From Phycisphaerales bacterium (GTDB lineage: Bacteria; Planctomycetota; Phycisphaerae; Phycisphaerales; UBA1924): 64,000 nucleotides of DNA. The stretch is taken from positions 1 through 64,000 of the forward strand of contig JADLCM010000034.1 in the NCBI GenBank assembly GCA_020847175.1, written 5' to 3'. Position 1 is the first letter of the stretch. Each line of letters opens with the position of its first letter. The notes beneath the pieces are model-generated. The model was not told where the DNA came from. It worked only from the letters and a program-made list of their open reading frames with translations, and ran no database searches. The translations under genes were made by a program, and so were the position numbers. Positions 28,749-38,806 of the stretch are shown here, piece by piece.

Positions 28749-31700
28749 TCAGCCCCTGGTCAGAGTCTCGTCGAGATTCAGGAGGACGTTGGCGATGATG
28801 GTCCATGCGGCATGATCGGGGTCCGGCCCCTGGGACACGCCCGCCGGCGCGCCGACGCGTGCGAGGGCTTCGGCCCGGGCCGGGTCGGCGCTGAAGGCGG
28901 CTCGCTCCTCGCGGAGCAGGTCGAGAATGCGCTGAACTTCGGCGAGGGTCGGGGTCCGCCCTGTGCAGAGCCGGAAGGCCATGACCACCCGGCCTTGGTC
29001 ATCGGTGTCGCCAGCCGTGAGCACCCGCGTTGCCAGCGCGCCCGCGGCCTCGACGAACTGCGGATCGTTCATGGTCACGAGGGCCTGGAGGGGCGTGGTG
29101 GTGCGGGCCCGGCGCGCACAGGAGAGTTCTCGGCTGGGGGCGTCGAAGGCGCTCATCGCCGGGTGTGGGGCGGTGCGGCGCCAGAAGGTGTAGAGACCCC
29201 GCCGGAAGCGGTCCGGCCCGGTGCTGGTGGTCCACGTGTCGGCGCTGTAGATCATCGTCCACACGCCCTCGGGCTGGGGAGGAAAGACGCTGGGTCCACC
29301 CTGGCGGAGGTCGAGGAGCCCCGCCGCGTGCAGGGCGACGTCGCGGATGATCTCGCCTTCGAGGCGAAGGCGCGGCGCCCGCGCCAGGAGCATGTTGCGC
29401 GGATCGCGCTCAAGAAGTTCCGGCGAGATGGCGGATGCCTGGCGGTAGGCGGCGCTGGTCACGATCTGGCGCAGCAGGAGTTTCTGGCTCCACCCCTGGC
29501 GGACCAGCTCGGTCGCGAGGAAGTCGAGCAGTTCCGGGTGGGTGGGCGGCTCTCCCTGCACGCCGAAGTCCTCGCTCGTCTCCACGAGGCCTCGCCCGAA
29601 GCACTGTTCCCAGAGCCGGTTCGCCGCAACCCGGGCGGTCGTCGGATGGGCGGGGGAGACGATCCATCGAGCGAGGGCGAGCCGGTCGCGGGCGGCAGGG
29701 GGCGAGGAAATGCGCCCGAGCGCCGCCGGGGTGTCAGGCCCGACCTCCTCACCGGGGTCGCGGAAGTTTCCTCGGTTGAAGATGTGGGTGACGCGCGCCG
29801 TGGGATTGCGTGCAATGACCAGCGTCTGCGCCACCATGAGCTCGCTGACTTCGCGGCGCGCCGCCGCGCGCCGGGCCTGCGCCTCCGCCACGGCAGGGGC
29901 GATGAGCCGGAAGTACGCGCCGATCTCCTTGCGCTGCGCGGGCGTCCACGAAGCCGGCTGCGTCTCGACGATGGCCCAGAGGTTCGCGTCGAGCGGCCGA
30001 TACGAGGCGGGCGCCGGCACGCCGGTGGTCGAGATCGCGCAGCGCGCGATCACCAGCCCATCGCCCCGGCGCTGGAGCATGCGCACCCGGGCGCGGCACC
30101 CCTGGGCCCCGGTGTCGAACGGTTCGGCGAGTTGAAAGATGGCGCTGTGCGGCAGGCCGGGCTTGCCGCGCACGCCCCAGCCCGTCACGTCATCGTCATC
30201 CAACGCCTTCTGCGCCTCGGCTCTCCCGCCGTGCTCGAAGTTCCGCTGCTCGTGATCCGCGAGCGCGATCGAGAACTCTCGGGGCGTCCAGGCATCGCCA
30301 TCCTTCACCTCGAAGACCCAGGACGTCAGGATGAAGTTTCCGTTCGCCGCGCGCCCGACGAACCCGGTTTCGGCGTCCGGCATCACGTCGAGCCTGAGCG
30401 CGGTGAGCGGCCCCGGCGGCAGGTCGAACTCGATCTCGTACTCGTCGCGGTCCGGTGCCGGACCGCGGGCCAGAATCTCACCTTCGGCGCTGATCTCCAA
30501 GGCAATGCCGGAGGCGGCCCGTGCGCCCGCGGGAATGACCCGCGCCCAGGGTGCATCCTCTCGGGCCCGGCCCGTGGCCCACGCGTGGAGCGCGTCATCC
30601 CCTCCACTGCCGGAGTCGATCTCACGGCGAAGTCGGGCGAGTTCGGCTTCGAGCGCCCGGAGCCTGGGCAGGTCTTCGGGCCGTGCAACACGCTCGCGCG
30701 CGCCCCCCGCCGCCGCGGTGTGCGAGTTGACGATCTCGACATCCGGCAGGTCGTTGTTGAAGAACGCGAAGAACTCGAAATACTCGCGCTGCGTGATCGG
30801 GTCGTTCTTGTGGTCGTGACACTGGGCGCACCCCATCGTGACGCCCATGAACACCGAGCTCACCGTGTTGGCACGATCTATGACCGCCTCGACCCGGAAC
30901 TCCTCCGGGTCGGTGCCCCCCTCCTCGTTGATCTGCGTGTTGCGCAGAAAGCCCGTGGCGATGCGGTCTTCGGGGGTTGAAGAGGGCAGAAGGTCTCCGG
31001 CGATCTGCGCTGTCACAAAGCGGTCGTAGGGCATGTCGCGGTTGAAGGCATCAATCACCCAGTCGCGGTAGGCCCACATCTCGCGGCGCTGGTCCTTCTC
31101 GTAGCCGTGGGTGTCGGCGTAGCGCGACAGGTCCAGCCACTTGAGCGCCATGCGCTCGCCGAACGCGGGTGATGCCAGCAAGCGATCCACCACGCGCTCA
31201 AAGGCATCGGGGCGGTTGTCGCGCGCGAAGGCGTCGATCTCTTCGATGGTCGGCGGCAGCCCCGTCAGGTCGAGTGTCACGCGGCGCAGGAGCGTCTCGC
31301 GGTCCGCCTGGGGGGAAGGCCCGAGCCCCTCACGCTCCAGGCGGGCGAGCACGAAGTGGTCGATCGGGCCGCGCGGCCAGTTCGTGTCCTTCACCGGCGG
31401 CGGGTTGGGCCGAACCGGCGGCGCATACGCCCAGTGCCCCCCTCCCGGCCCGGCGCGACCCCACGGCGCGCCCGCGCCGATCCAGGTTTCGAGCACCCCG
31501 ATCTCGCCCGGAGTCAGGGGCTCGCCCTTGGGGGGCATGCGGTCATCCGGGTCGCGGGCGCGCACGCGGCGGACGAGTTCGCTCTCTCCGATCAAACCCG
31601 GGGCGATCGCCGCATAGCCGCCACGATCCTCGATCATGGATGCGCGGGAGAGCACGGTGAGTCCGGCTTCCGGGTCGCTTTCGCCGTGGCACTGAACGCA

Positions 31701-32255
31701 CCGGCGCGTGAGGATCGGGCGCACGTCGCGGTCGAAGTCCACGTCGCCGAGCGCAACGGGCAGGGTGGACGCCTCGCGCGGGTCTGGCCCGGTGAGTTCG
31801 CGCCAGGCCCGCTGGAGATAGCCGCGCCCGTGTACGAGTTCCGCGCCGAAGTGCCCTGCACCCCCCACCACCAGGGCCGCGGCCCCGAGTGCGAAACGAT
31901 AGCGAAGCAGGGCCCGCGCGCCGGGCCGTGCGCTCGCCCAGGCGAGCGTGACGAGCGCCACGAGGGCCACTCCCGCGGCGGAGACCCCGATCCACCGGTG
32001 CAGGGCCACGGCGGCCGCGTCGTACGCAGCGCCCTCCGCGGCGCTCCAGCCCGTGCATGCGCTCGCGATGGCTCCCAGGCCCCCCAGGACCGCGCACCCG
32101 GCCCCGGCCCTTCCCGGCGTGTGCGCGCTTCGCCGACGGCGGGCAACCTCCAGCAGCGGAGCCGCCAGCAGCAGGCCAATGGGGAAGTGCACCACCAGCG
32201 GGTGCATCGCGCCCGCGAAGGTCCACACTCCGGCGCTGGTCTCTGGTCCCGTCAC
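28749..32255 (-). CDS. PSD1 and planctomycete cytochrome c domain protein with N-terminal DUF2231
   Basis: Large exported or membrane-linked protein of about 1,168 residues, found almost only in Planctomycetota and relatives. Order of domains: a DUF2231-type membrane part (HPLVVHFPIGLLLAAPLLE and about four hydrophobic segments), a planctomycete cytochrome c domain with CVQCH near 185, DUF1549 (from about 350) containing a second CAQCH near 475, a middle beta domain, then DUF1553 (C-terminal third). A GTG at 32255 was taken as start; GTG at 32228 gives MWTFAGAMHPL, a common family beginning, and longer forms would overlap the divergent gene. Partner of the DUF1501 gene; electron transfer is inferred from the CxxCH motifs. 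Confidence 0.85.
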   Translation of the reverse strand: MTGPETSAGVWTFAGAMHPLVVHFPIGLLLAAPLLEVARRRRSAHTPGRAGAGCAVLGGLGAIASACTGWSAAEGAAYDAAAVALHRWIGVSAAGVALVALVTLAWASARPGARALLRYRFALGAAALVVGGAGHFGAELVHGRGYLQRAWRELTGPDPREASTLPVALGDVDFDRDVRPILTRRCVQCHGESDPEAGLTVLSRASMIEDRGGYAAIAPGLIGESELVRRVRARDPDDRMPPKGEPLTPGEIGVLETWIGAGAPWGRAGPGGGHWAYAPPVRPNPPPVKDTNWPRGPIDHFVLARLEREGLGPSPQADRETLLRRVTLDLTGLPPTIEEIDAFARDNRPDAFERVVDRLLASPAFGERMALKWLDLSRYADTHGYEKDQRREMWAYRDWVIDAFNRDMPYDRFVTAQIAGDLLPSSTPEDRIATGFLRNTQINEEGGTDPEEFRVEAVIDRANTVSSVFMGVTMGCAQCHDHKNDPITQREYFEFFAFFNNDLPDVEIVNSHTAAAGGARERVARPEDLPRLRALEAELARLRREIDSGSGGDDALHAWATGRAREDAPWARVIPAGARAASGIALEISAEGEILARGPAPDRDEYEIEFDLPPGPLTALRLDVMPDAETGFVGRAANGNFILTSWVFEVKDGDAWTPREFSIALADHEQRNFEHGGRAEAQKALDDDDVTGWGVRGKPGLPHSAIFQLAEPFDTGAQGCRARVRMLQRRGDGLVIARCAISTTGVPAPASYRPLDANLWAIVETQPASWTPAQRKEIGAYFRLIAPAVAEAQARRAAARREVSELMVAQTLVIARNPTARVTHIFNRGNFRDPGEEVGPDTPAALGRISSPPAARDRLALARWIVSPAHPTTARVAANRLWEQCFGRGLVETSEDFGVQGEPPTHPELLDFLATELVRQGWSQKLLLRQIVTSAAYRQASAISPELLERDPRNMLLARAPRLRLEGEIIRDVALHAAGLLDLRQGGPSVFPPQPEGVWTMIYSADTWTTSTGPDRFRRGLYTFWRRTAPHPAMSAFDAPSRELSCARRARTTTPLQALVTMNDPQFVEAAGALATRVLTAGDTDDQGRVVMAFRLCTGRTPTLAEVQRILDLLREERAAFSADPARAEALARVGAPAGVSQGPDPDHAAWTIIANVLLNLDETLTRG

Positions 32256-32361
32256 GCTCGTCGATGGTACCGCGCAGCCGCTGAAACCGTACCCGTTCGG
32301 TCTCGATAGAATGTCCGGAAACCCCCGGACCGGGGGCGTCTCGAACGCCCGGGAGCCCGCC

Positions 32362-33861
32362 ATGATTCACATCGTTCGCCCCGCGCTCGCCCTGCTGGCC
32401 GCGCTGGCCTGTTTCACCGGCGCGCTCCGGGCGGAACCCGAGGTGCAGGAGCGCTGGTACACGATGTTTCTCGCGGGCGAGCACGCGGGTTGGCTGCACA
32501 CGGTGAATACCCGCACGCCCGATCGCGTCACCAACCTCAGCCACTTCGAGATGACGATGAAGCGGGCCGGCGCCGATCTCCGGGTGCTGATCGAGACGGA
32601 GTTCGTCGAGACCGCCAAGGGTGAACCCGTGTCGATGCGCGCCGTGACCGATCTCGGCCAGAGCCCCGCGACCGCGTCCTACGAGTTCGGACCCGAGGGC
32701 GTGCGCGTGACCACGCGGGCCGGGGGCGACGAACGCGTCTCTGAGCAGCCCCTGCCCCCGGGCGAGTGGCTCACTCCCGCGGAAGTTGAGGAGTTCCTCA
32801 CCGCCCGGTTCCGGGCCGGCGCCGCCGAGGCGGTCGTCTACTCCATCGACCCCTCCTCCGGGCTCAAGCCGCTCAAGATCACCCACCGCGACATCCGGCG
32901 CACGCAGTTCGAGTTCGAGGGCAAGTCGGTGGATGCCTACAGCGCCCTGGTCGAGACGGATGCCGCCCCGGGCGTCACCAGCGAAACGATCTACGCCGCG
33001 GATGGCGAGATGCTGCGTTCGACCACGTCGATGGGAGGCCTGAACCTCGTGATGGTCCTCTCGACCCGCGAGGCGGCGACGTCGGCCACCGGCATGCCCG
33101 AGATGATGACCTCGTTCTCGGTGCACCCGGACAACCCCATCGCCGACCCGCGCGACGTGCGCGTCGCGCGCTACCGCATTTCCGTGCCCGAAGGCACACT
33201 CGCCGATATCCCGAGCGCGGGCGCGCAGCGGGCCACGCGCATCGACGAGCGCACCTGCGAAGTCGAGGTCGTCTCCGGGCGCGGCAGCCCGGACCCCTCC
33301 GCCGCGGACGACCCCGCGTTCACCGCCGTCTCGTCGATGATCCGCTGGGACGACCCGGAGATCGCGAAGCTCGTGGCCCGCGTCAAGGGCAACACGCCGC
33401 TGGAGATCGCCGAATCGGCGCGCGAACTGGTCTACCGGCACATCAAGAACAAGCACATGGGCGTGGGCTTCGCGAGCGCCAGCGAGGTCTGCCGCTCTCG
33501 CCAGGGAGACTGCACCGAGCATGGCGTGCTGCTCGCGGCCCTGCTGCGCGGGAAGGGCATCCCGTCGCGGGTCGTGACCGGCCTCATCTATGTCGAGGAG
33601 TTCGGGGGAGACGCCGACATTTTCGGATACCACATGTGGGCGCAGGGCCTGATCGACGTGGATGGCGTGCCGCAATGGATCGACTTTGACGGCACCCTCC
33701 CCAGGCGCATGCCCTTCGACGCGACGCACATCGCCATCGCCTCGGCCTCGCTTGCCGACGGCGAATTGTTCACGTCGCTCTCCTCGGTGACGCAGTTCCT
33801 CGGCCGCGCCGCGATCGAGGTGTTGAGCGTTGAGCACAGCGCCGCGGAATCTTCGCGCTGA
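32362..33861 (+). CDS. exported transglutaminase-like domain protein
   Basis: Protein of 499 residues with a signal peptide (MIHIVRPALALLAALACFTG). The C-terminal third is a transglutaminase-like cysteine protease fold with the triad Cys384 (QGDCTEHGVLLAALLRGKGI), His424 (GYHMWAQ) and Asp441 (WIDFDG). Family members can be peptidases or crosslinking enzymes, and many bacterial ones act on the cell envelope. The N-terminal two-thirds are beta-rich and unrecognised. GGGAG lies 6 nt before the ATG. It runs divergently from the PSD1 gene, with only about 100 bp between the likely starts. Confidence 0.82.
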   Translation: MIHIVRPALALLAALACFTGALRAEPEVQERWYTMFLAGEHAGWLHTVNTRTPDRVTNLSHFEMTMKRAGADLRVLIETEFVETAKGEPVSMRAVTDLGQSPATASYEFGPEGVRVTTRAGGDERVSEQPLPPGEWLTPAEVEEFLTARFRAGAAEAVVYSIDPSSGLKPLKITHRDIRRTQFEFEGKSVDAYSALVETDAAPGVTSETIYAADGEMLRSTTSMGGLNLVMVLSTREAATSATGMPEMMTSFSVHPDNPIADPRDVRVARYRISVPEGTLADIPSAGAQRATRIDERTCEVEVVSGRGSPDPSAADDPAFTAVSSMIRWDDPEIAKLVARVKGNTPLEIAESARELVYRHIKNKHMGVGFASASEVCRSRQGDCTEHGVLLAALLRGKGIPSRVVTGLIYVEEFGGDADIFGYHMWAQGLIDVDGVPQWIDFDGTLPRRMPFDATHIAIASASLADGELFTSLSSVTQFLGRAAIEVLSVEHSAAESSR

Positions 33862-33888
33862 GCCGCCTGAACCCGCCGAACGATCATC

Positions 33889-34833
33889 ATGGATCACCTG
33901 CCCCCACGCCCGCTCCCGGCACGCCCGCCCGAAGGCCACAAGGGCGATTTCGGCAGGGTGGGCATCGTCGGCGGCTGCGCCGGACCTGTGCGCATGCTCG
34001 GCGCGCCGTGCCTGGCGGCCCGGGCGGCGCTGCGTGCCGGGTGCGGGCTGGTGCGATTCGCCGTGCCGCGCCCCCTGCTGACCGGCGCCCTGGTGCTCGA
34101 GCCCCACGCCACGGCAATCGCGCTCCCGACGCGCGGGGGGGAGCTCATCCCCCACGAAGCGACGCGGGTCGTCGATGAACTCGCGTCGTGGGCCGATGCC
34201 ATGGTCGTGGGCTGCGGGCTGGGCGTCTCACCGGGCGCCTTGGCGGCGTCGCTCCGCGCCGCCCAGCAGGCGCACGCCCCGGCCGTGCTCGATGCCGACG
34301 CCCTGAATGTCCTTGCCACGCTCCCGGAACTCACCCGCGACATGCACGCGCGCGCCGTGCTCACCCCCCACCCCGGCGAGTACGCGCGCCTCGCGGCATC
34401 GCTGCGCCTGCCCGCGGCAGGGGACACCGATGCCTCGCGCGCGAGCGCGGCGGCGGCGCTTGCCCGGCGCCTGGCGAGCGTCGTGGTGCTCAAGGGGGCC
34501 CGCACCATCGTGACCGACGGGCTCGACACATGGATCAGCCCGCATGTCTCTTCCACCCTCGCGGTGCCGGGCTCGGGCGATGTGCTCGCCGGGCTGCTCG
34601 GGGCGCTGCTGGCCCGGCTGTGCGGGCCGGTCGCGGTCGCCGGCGGAACGGCGCGCCCTCTCGACCCCGCGCGGTCGTTCTCCCTCTTCGAAGCGGCGAG
34701 CCTGGGCGTCGACCTGCACGCCAAAGCCGGGGCGGCGTGGCGGACCCGGAACCGGGCCGCGGCGGGAATGCGGGCCGAAGAACTCGCTGATGCGCTGCCG
34801 GCGGAGATGGAGGGCGCGACCGCCGCGCCGTAG
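33889..34833 (+). CDS. nnrD: ADP-dependent NAD(P)H-hydrate dehydratase
   Basis: Repairs damaged NADHX/NADPHX by dehydration. The 314-residue protein is a ribokinase-like fold with GDFGRVGIVGG, AALRAGCGLVRFAVP, VVGCGLGVS, DADALN, LTPHPGEYARL, VVLKGARTIV and PGSGDVLAGLLGALLA, where GSGD holds the catalytic aspartate. The N-terminal epimerase domain (NnrE) found in the fused E. coli YjeF is absent, so this is the dehydratase half only. It follows the transglutaminase gene after 27 bp on the same strand and is convergent with lptD. Confidence 0.88.
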   Translation: MDHLPPRPLPARPPEGHKGDFGRVGIVGGCAGPVRMLGAPCLAARAALRAGCGLVRFAVPRPLLTGALVLEPHATAIALPTRGGELIPHEATRVVDELASWADAMVVGCGLGVSPGALAASLRAAQQAHAPAVLDADALNVLATLPELTRDMHARAVLTPHPGEYARLAASLRLPAAGDTDASRASAAAALARRLASVVVLKGARTIVTDGLDTWISPHVSSTLAVPGSGDVLAGLLGALLARLCGPVAVAGGTARPLDPARSFSLFEAASLGVDLHAKAGAAWRTRNRAAAGMRAEELADALPAEMEGATAAP

Positions 34834-34891
34834 TGCGCCCCGCGTGCCGGACGGAGTTCGGGAGGATTGAGGGGCGCCCCGGGCCGGGCGT

Positions 34892-37876
34892 TCAGCCGCC
34901 GGCGCCGGCTTCTCCCGAACCCACGCCCCGGAAGCGCACGCCCCGCCCGAAGCCCTTGGGCGTGATCTCGAACCCGAAGCTCGTCGTACCCTCGATGTTG
35001 TCGTAGGAGATGCCCACGCCCACGATGACCGCGGGAAACTCGCGGCGGACCTGGCTGCCCACACGCCGCACGTCGGACTCATCGAGGTCGTAGGAGATGA
35101 ACGAGTTGAGCAGGTACTTGTCGCCGAGCTGATACGCATTGACGAGGTCGAGATAGCTCGCGTCGATCGGGTCGATGGTCCGGTACTCGATCGAGGTCGA
35201 GGTGAGCGGGGAGTGATCGATGAGCAGCCCGAGGCTGCTGCGGCTCGCGTGGTTCTCGTCAAGGTCGAAGATCAGCGACGACGTGAAGGCCAGCCCGTCG
35301 GAGATGCGCAGCGCCGACTCGAGGCCCGCAAAGTCGCCGGGGCGCGAGAGTTCGGGCCGGAAGTCGTAGTACCGCCCGATCGGCGCGCTCCCCTCGTTGT
35401 CGCTGGACCAGACCAGTTCACCGTTCAGGGTGAGCACGTCCACGCTCCGCCAGCGCCCGTACCCGCCCCGCTGGGTGGAGAAGGTCTGGTCAACGGCGAG
35501 GCGGACGATCTCGCCATCGAGGAGGGGCTCCACGTCAAAGTCGTAGACGGGCACTTCGCCCGCATCCATGCTCGACCACCCGCGCCACAGCGTCAGGCTG
35601 GGCTCGACGACATGGCGCAGCCGGTGCAGGTCCAGCGCTCGAGCCTCGATGCCGTCGTGCACGCGCACCAGGGTGGTGCCGATGCGCACGCCCGCGCCGC
35701 CCCACAGCCGCGTCTGGTCGTCCTCGTCCGGGCTGAAGGTGTCAAACGTCTCGTCCCAGTACGTCGCGCGCCCGGCGAGCGTAGGGACAATCGAGAAGGG
35801 CCCGGCCTCGAAGCGTGCAGAGATCTCCTGCCGCGTGTCGGCGCGCAGGAGCGGACTCTGCAGGTACCCCATGGCGCGGAAGCGATCCGCGAGCGATGTG
35901 TCCGGGTCGATGCCCAGAGCCCGCTCCGCGAGGGAGGGGGTGTCAAAGCCCAGCTCCCGGGCCGTGGGCTCGTTGAACGCGAGTTCCATGCGCGACGCCC
36001 GGTACTCGTGCGTCCACGACACCAGCCCGGGGCGCACTCCCGGCACCAGGTCATCGGCCACGCGGGTGTACGCGACCTCGGGCAGCTTCTCGGTGATGTA
36101 CCCCGGCGCCTGGAGCGCGTAATCGCTGGAGATGAAGTCGTTGAGCGTGCCCCGCGCCTCGATGCTGAACTGGCTGTTCCCCTCGCGGCGCCGCAGGAAG
36201 CCCCCGGTGGTCAGCGGGCGGCGTTCGTACTGCATCGGGTCGAACAGCCCGTCGAGGAACGTCTCATCGCTCACGTACGACCCGTCGATCCACAGCGTGT
36301 AGAGGGGGTTGAGCACGTGGCGCTGCTCCAGGAGCACCATGCCGCGAAACTCCGAATCGTGCCCGAGGTCGCGCCCCGAACGCAGCCGGTCCTCCCCCTG
36401 GTCGGCGATGAGCCCGTACGTCAGCAGGTTGCCCCGCAGGTCGGCCCGGTCCCATCGCACTTCGGCCCCGAGCCCGAGCCCGCGCTCAAAGTGACCGTCC
36501 AGCAGCAGGTCGATGCCCATCCCCTGTCGCCGGGGCAGGCCGAGCACTGAGAGGAGGTTCCAGGTCGTCTTGATCGCGACGCCGCCGCCCGCGGAGTCCA
36601 CGGAGATGCTCCGAAGCGGCCGGTTGGAGGGGTCGCCCGAGTAGGCCGGCAGCCAGAGCACCGGCACGTCGCCCACCCGGAGCGTCGCGTTCTTCGCAGT
36701 CAGCGTGAAGTCCGCTCCGTTCTGCCCGGGCACCGCGCGGCGAACCAGGGCCAGCGAACTCGCGCCAAGCGAGAGCGTGGGGCGGGCGAAACCCGTGTTG
36801 GCGATCCGCACGTTCTCGGCCCGCCACGAATCCGCCGATTCCTGGCGCACCGCCTGGGCCCGGACGTAGAGCGGCAGCTGACGCTGCGGGTCGAAGGCAT
36901 AGAACACGCCTTCGAGCACCAGGGCGCGGTCGGCCTTCACGTCGTAGTAGACGCTCGGCCCTCGAACGGTGTACTCCCCGTCCGAGGCCATGACCTCGCC
37001 CTCGAGGTAGATGCCTCGCACGCTCGCCGTGTCGAGCCCCGCGATGGACCCTTGGCGCAGCGCCTCCTTGGGCAGAAACACCACGCCCCGCTGCGCCTTC
37101 ATGTGAAGCGACCGCACCGGATCGGCGCCCGCGGCTCGCCCCTCATAGAGCACGCTCACGCCCCCGGTGAGCAGCACGGCGGACTCGTCCCCCTCCTCCA
37201 CGGCCACCACATCGCCTGCCGAGAACGAAACCGTGCCCTGCGCCTCGAAGATCGGGCGCTGCGCTTCTTCTCCCGGCAGCCCGGCGAGCATGCCCGCGAT
37301 CTGGTCAGGCGTGAGCTCGTTCGCGCCGCTGCGCGGCGCCGGCGCCGCGTCCAGAGAAGGCAGGCCGAGCGCCTGGCGCAACACCACCGCCAGCTCGCGC
37401 TCGGCGAGCCTGACAAAGGGTTCCTTGGGACGCTCAGGCGTCACCACCGGCGCGATGAGCCGGGGCGCGCCGGGCGTCCGAACCACGCCTTTGACCCCGA
37501 GGTTCTGCGCGGTGACACCAAGAGCGGGGTCTGCCCGGGGCGTCGAGACTCCCTCCATGTAGGCATAGACCTGCCACACCCCATCGCCCACGCGCTCCAG
37601 CCACACCGCAGCGCGAACGGCCCGGAAGTCATACCCCCCGGCCTGCACCTGCACATCCCCATCGAGCATCACCCGCCGGGTGAGGCGCCCGGCATCGTCG
37701 GGCTCATCCCAAACCCACGCGCGTGACGCCCGGAGCACGACCTCCCCAGAAATTGGGGACTGCGCAAAGCGGACGCCTGCGAAATGGCGCCCGTGAATGT
37801 CGAGCGGGTCAACTTCACCTTGCGCGCGGGCACCGACGCCCCCCGCTGCGAGGGCGAGCGCCATCGCCACGCTCAT
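34892..37876 (-). CDS. lptD: LPS-assembly protein LptD-like outer-membrane protein
   Basis: Outer-membrane barrel that inserts lipopolysaccharide into the outer leaflet. The 994-residue protein has an N-terminal OstA/LptA-like beta-jellyroll region (about 20-350, with GDVQVQAGGYDFRAVRA and SFSAGDVVAVEEG) and a long C-terminal barrel region rich in alternating aromatic strands (from about 360: VPVLWLPAYSG). The ATG at 37876 gives a signal peptide ending GVGARAQ. No strong ribosome site is seen. LptD usually needs a disulfide pattern; few cysteines occur here, so maturation may differ from E. coli. LptE is not in the window. Confidence 0.82.
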   Translation of the reverse strand: MSVAMALALAAGGVGARAQGEVDPLDIHGRHFAGVRFAQSPISGEVVLRASRAWVWDEPDDAGRLTRRVMLDGDVQVQAGGYDFRAVRAAVWLERVGDGVWQVYAYMEGVSTPRADPALGVTAQNLGVKGVVRTPGAPRLIAPVVTPERPKEPFVRLAERELAVVLRQALGLPSLDAAPAPRSGANELTPDQIAGMLAGLPGEEAQRPIFEAQGTVSFSAGDVVAVEEGDESAVLLTGGVSVLYEGRAAGADPVRSLHMKAQRGVVFLPKEALRQGSIAGLDTASVRGIYLEGEVMASDGEYTVRGPSVYYDVKADRALVLEGVFYAFDPQRQLPLYVRAQAVRQESADSWRAENVRIANTGFARPTLSLGASSLALVRRAVPGQNGADFTLTAKNATLRVGDVPVLWLPAYSGDPSNRPLRSISVDSAGGGVAIKTTWNLLSVLGLPRRQGMGIDLLLDGHFERGLGLGAEVRWDRADLRGNLLTYGLIADQGEDRLRSGRDLGHDSEFRGMVLLEQRHVLNPLYTLWIDGSYVSDETFLDGLFDPMQYERRPLTTGGFLRRREGNSQFSIEARGTLNDFISSDYALQAPGYITEKLPEVAYTRVADDLVPGVRPGLVSWTHEYRASRMELAFNEPTARELGFDTPSLAERALGIDPDTSLADRFRAMGYLQSPLLRADTRQEISARFEAGPFSIVPTLAGRATYWDETFDTFSPDEDDQTRLWGGAGVRIGTTLVRVHDGIEARALDLHRLRHVVEPSLTLWRGWSSMDAGEVPVYDFDVEPLLDGEIVRLAVDQTFSTQRGGYGRWRSVDVLTLNGELVWSSDNEGSAPIGRYYDFRPELSRPGDFAGLESALRISDGLAFTSSLIFDLDENHASRSSLGLLIDHSPLTSTSIEYRTIDPIDASYLDLVNAYQLGDKYLLNSFISYDLDESDVRRVGSQVRREFPAVIVGVGISYDNIEGTTSFGFEITPKGFGRGVRFRGVGSGEAGAGG

Positions 37877-37943
37877 CAGCCGCCGTGCTCGATGCAATCG
37901 CCCGCTCCTGGGTCTGGCCCGTGGGTGTCTCCGCGCGCGGATG

Positions 37944-38711
37944 CTATCCGCCCGGAGCGTGAGGCACAAGGGGCGCTTCGGCCGCACGGGCTCGCCTCTC
38001 GACCCGCGACCAGTGCCACGGCATGAGCACGGCGAGCAGGCAATAGGCAAACCCGGGGAGCGTCGCGGCGAAGACCGTGCGCGCGCCGGAGACCATGGAC
38101 GCGATGACGATCGAGAGTCCGGCGATCAGTGCGCACCAGAGGTGCGCACGCACCGACCCCAGGGCCCGGATGCGCTCCCCTTCGGGCAGCGGCCCGGCAC
38201 TCCGCACCTGGTGCCTGAAGAGGAGCATGAGCACGAGGTGAAAGGTTCCGAACCCCGCCCCGTAGATCATGAACATGCCGGCGATGTCGTGGGGCCCCTG
38301 GATGCCCTTGGTGAAGTCGGCGGTGCGCAGCGCCGGGATGAAGTAGGCGAACCCCTGCGTGTACGCGAACTTGAGCGGGTAGACAAAGACCAGCGTCACG
38401 CCGATCAGCACCAGGCTCCAGATGACCGTGCCCGCGTTCTCGCGCGGGAATCGGCGCGTCAACTCGCGGTGAGAGGCCCAGAAAAGCGCCAGCGTCGCGA
38501 AGCTCGCCGCGAACGAGGGCACCCCCTTGAGCGCCTGCACCAGCTCGCCGAACGACACGGGGATGCGCTCGGTGTTGAGAACGAGCATCGTCGCCGAAAA
38601 GGCGAACGCGGCGTCCACAAACGTTTCGAGCCGGGTCATCCCCTGCTCCGGGGCGGTCGCTGGCGTCGGCTTGGCGTCGCGGCTCATCGGCCCCCCCGGG
38701 CTCTCGCTCAT
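37944..38711 (-). CDS. TMEM175 (DUF1211) family membrane protein
   Basis: Predicted potassium-channel-like protein of 255 residues with about six membrane segments. The first segment shows the family signature RLETFVDAAFAFSATMLVL, corresponding to RxxxFxDxxFA, whose bulky residues form the ion filter. Bacterial members are tetramers of a single six-segment repeat, consistent with this length. The ATG at 38711 was chosen; an in-frame GTG lies two codons earlier. The lptD gene follows on the same strand after 67 bp. Confidence 0.82.
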   Translation of the reverse strand: MSESPGGPMSRDAKPTPATAPEQGMTRLETFVDAAFAFSATMLVLNTERIPVSFGELVQALKGVPSFAASFATLALFWASHRELTRRFPRENAGTVIWSLVLIGVTLVFVYPLKFAYTQGFAYFIPALRTADFTKGIQGPHDIAGMFMIYGAGFGTFHLVLMLLFRHQVRSAGPLPEGERIRALGSVRAHLWCALIAGLSIVIASMVSGARTVFAATLPGFAYCLLAVLMPWHWSRVERRARAAEAPLVPHAPGG

Positions 38712-38806
38712 GCGCACACTTCATCTCGACTTCATGCGCCCCGGGCGGGGTGCGTTGACACGCGGGCTCCGTGCCCCCGCGCACGTCCGGGCCGTCCTCT
38801 CCGGCG

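Noticed and set aside
28377..30980. 867-codon plus-strand frame opposite the PSD1 and DUF1501 genes
   Set aside because: Spans two real genes on the other strand and has no recognisable domain; a shadow of high-GC coding sequence.
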